This document shows positions 7,005 through 7,795 of a DNA stretch of 7,795 nucleotides, piece after piece. The notes under the pieces were generated by a model. It saw only the letters and a program-made list of their open reading frames with translations. It was not told where the DNA came from and did not search any database. Both the position numbers and the translations under genes were made by a program. Within the stretch, counting starts at the first letter, position 1. Every line of letters begins with the position of its first letter. This DNA is from Paenibacillus sp. Lineage in GTDB: Bacteria; Bacillota; Bacilli; Paenibacillales; Paenibacillaceae. The stretch lies in the NCBI GenBank assembly GCA_029256665.1, contig JAQSXN010000160.1, forward strand, positions 1-7,795, written 5' to 3'.

Positions 7005-7007
7005 CGA
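6978..7007 (-). promoter_or_regulatory. Candidate promoter for the transporter operon
   Basis: On the minus strand TATGAT (6983-6978, 5 of 6) lies 18 bp after TCGACG (7007-7002, 4 of 6). A start near 6971 would give a leader of about 58 nt before the permease ATG. A competing candidate is TTGATT (7111-7106) with TATGAC (7088-7083) at a 17-bp spacer, which would start near 7076. Neither is strong, as expected for a regulated promoter. Confidence 0.35.
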
Positions 7008-7069
7008 TAGTCCCTGATTGATCGGTTTGACTGTAGAAAGCCTGTAGCGGAGCCGTTCCTACTGTTGTT

Positions 7070-7103
7070 GTCATTCGTTGCGGTCATAGTCATTGGTTGC
7101 GGT
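7070..7103. repeat. 15-nt direct repeat, 19-bp period, possible activator sites
   Basis: GTCATTCGTTGCGGT at 7070-7084 and GTCATTGGTTGCGGT at 7089-7103 differ at one base. On the minus strand each contains CCGCAAC. The pair sits midway in the divergent region, about 100-130 bp upstream of both predicted transcription starts. Tandem similar half-sites about two helical turns apart are typical for AraC-type proteins. Confidence 0.5.
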
Positions 7104-7137
7104 TTAATCAATAAATGGCTATAACCGAGCTATTTTT

Positions 7138-7190
7138 CGCAATGCAACGATAGATTAGCGCAACAGAAATTCATTCATCGCGACTATAAT
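7138..7190 (+). promoter_or_regulatory. Candidate activator-dependent promoter of the lyase-like gene
   Basis: A perfect TATAAT lies at 7185-7190, but nothing resembling TTGACA is found 16-18 bp upstream. Instead CGCAA occurs at 7138-7142 and 7159-7163, exactly 21 bp apart, with an extra GCAAC at 7144-7148. The second copy reaches the position where a -35 box should be. A good -10, a missing -35 and tandem half-sites two helical turns apart match AraC-type class II activation. Transcription would start near 7197. Confidence 0.45.
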
Positions 7191-7240
7191 GGAATGGACA
7201 ACAAATCCGCCGACGCGCGCATGTTGAAAGGATGATCGAG

Positions 7241-7795
7241 ATGTTGCAGCATCTAACGGCACGGGATTCGCTTCTTGCGCTTGCGGACGACAGTATGTCC
7301 GCGCGAAGCAACGCCGTCCCGATATGGCAAATTCCCGGTTTCTACATCGACAAAGAGGGGCATCAAACCGCCAAACGGCTGATGGAACGCGATGCGCAGG
7401 CTGCCTATGCGACAGCGATCGCGTACCAGTTGACAGGCAGGGCCGGCTACGCCGACAAGGCCGCGGAGCTCATCGACGGCTGGGCTTCCGTCAACGTCGG
7501 ATTCTCGGACAACGACGGTCCGCTCGTATCGGCCTACATCGGTTCCGGCCTGATTCAAGCGGCCCGGCGAATCAGAGCTTACGAAGGATGGAACGCGGAA
7601 CAAAGAGACCGTTTCGTCCGCTGGACGACGACGGTCTGCTTGCCAGCCTGGGACGGCATTCCGGGCCGGAACAACTGGTGGAGCTGGAGCTTGTACGCCC
7701 AGCTGTGCTTATTTCGGTTTCTGGAGGATAACGAGGCCATCCGCCTTGAAGCGCGGCAGCTTAAGGCCCATATCGACGAATCGCTGGACGACTCG
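7241..7795 (+). CDS. Alginate lyase superfamily protein (3' end cut by window edge)
   Basis: The reading frame stays open for 185 codons to the last base, so the C-terminal part lies outside. The ATG at 7241 has AAAGGA at 7227-7232 with 8-nt spacing; an in-frame ATG at 7232 overlaps that site and is less likely. The helical repeat pattern of the alginate lyase (PF05426-type, alpha-barrel) family is visible: ERDAQAAYATAIAYQLTG at 49-66 followed by ADKAAELIDGWA at 71-82, then SAYIGSGLIQAARRI at 97-111. The usual Asn-Asn-His active-site motif appears here as Arg143-Asn144-Asn145-Trp146-Trp147. No signal peptide or lipobox is seen, so the protein should be cytoplasmic. It would cleave imported uronide-containing oligosaccharides by beta-elimination, if the enzyme is active. 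It is divergent from the transporter and probably shares its regulator. Substrate is not established; a related polyuronide or glycosaminoglycan-like sugar is possible. Confidence 0.8.
   Translation, partial: MLQHLTARDSLLALADDSMSARSNAVPIWQIPGFYIDKEGHQTAKRLMERDAQAAYATAIAYQLTGRAGYADKAAELIDGWASVNVGFSDNDGPLVSAYIGSGLIQAARRIRAYEGWNAEQRDRFVRWTTTVCLPAWDGIPGRNNWWSWSLYAQLCLFRFLEDNEAIRLEARQLKAHIDESLDDS

Larger units (their letters stand above)
6913..7240. other. Divergent intergenic control region
   Basis: This 328-bp stretch between the first permease gene (minus) and the lyase-like gene (plus) has no supported gene. It holds two adjacent 20-bp dyads, a near-perfect 15-nt direct repeat, several CGCAA(C) motifs in both orientations, and -10-like boxes for both directions, listed separately. 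It is more AT-rich than the flanking genes. Confidence 0.8.

Noticed and set aside
6743..7111. Minus-strand 122-codon frame covering part of the divergent region
   Set aside because: It overlaps the start of permease 1 in another frame, has low-complexity composition and would occupy the apparent control region.
7253..7731. Frames on both strands inside the lyase-like gene (minus 7253-7603, plus 7324-7731)
   Set aside because: They are out-of-frame shadows; only the frame from 7241 gives recognisable family motifs and stays open to the window end.

Overview
The window looks like chromosomal DNA from a Paenibacillaceae-type Firmicute such as Paenibacillus or Cohnella. This is inferred from moderately high GC, strong GGAGG-type ribosome binding sites, LplB/YtcP-type sugar permeases beside a large lipoprotein binding protein, and a membrane-bound Cache/AraC regulator, a combination typical of that family. 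The genus cannot be fixed by eye.

Layout. Positions 1-137 hold no recognisable gene. Positions 138-280 form a leader with an extended -10 promoter and two mutually exclusive hairpins, the second ending in a T-run like a transcription attenuator. It precedes a plus-strand gene (281-931) of unknown function that looks like a PD-(D/E)XK-type nuclease fold fused to a winged helix. Positions 932-1142 are a convergent intergenic region with a 17-nt direct repeat flanking a GC-rich hairpin. From 6912 down to 1143 on the minus strand lies a carbohydrate-uptake cluster: permease 1 (5959-6912), permease 2 (5056-5937), lipoprotein solute-binding protein (3509-5020) and a membrane-spanning AraC-type regulator (1143-3416). 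Positions 6913-7240 are a 328-bp divergent control region rich in dyads and repeats. A plus-strand gene of the alginate lyase superfamily starts at 7241 and runs off the window end.

How the genes probably work together (inference). An extracellular polyuronide or similar polysaccharide fragment is captured by the lipoprotein and imported through the two permeases, powered by an ATPase encoded elsewhere. The fragment would then be cleaved inside the cell by the lyase-like protein, which has no visible signal peptide. The Cache-AraC regulator would sense a ligand outside the cell and control both arms of the divergent region, which carries repeated CGCAA(C) motifs with a 21-bp pair just upstream of the lyase -10 box.

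The transport cluster is a familiar type. The least explained parts are the attenuator-led nuclease-like gene and the architecture of the divergent control region. No RNA gene of a known class, insertion sequence or CRISPR array was recognised.
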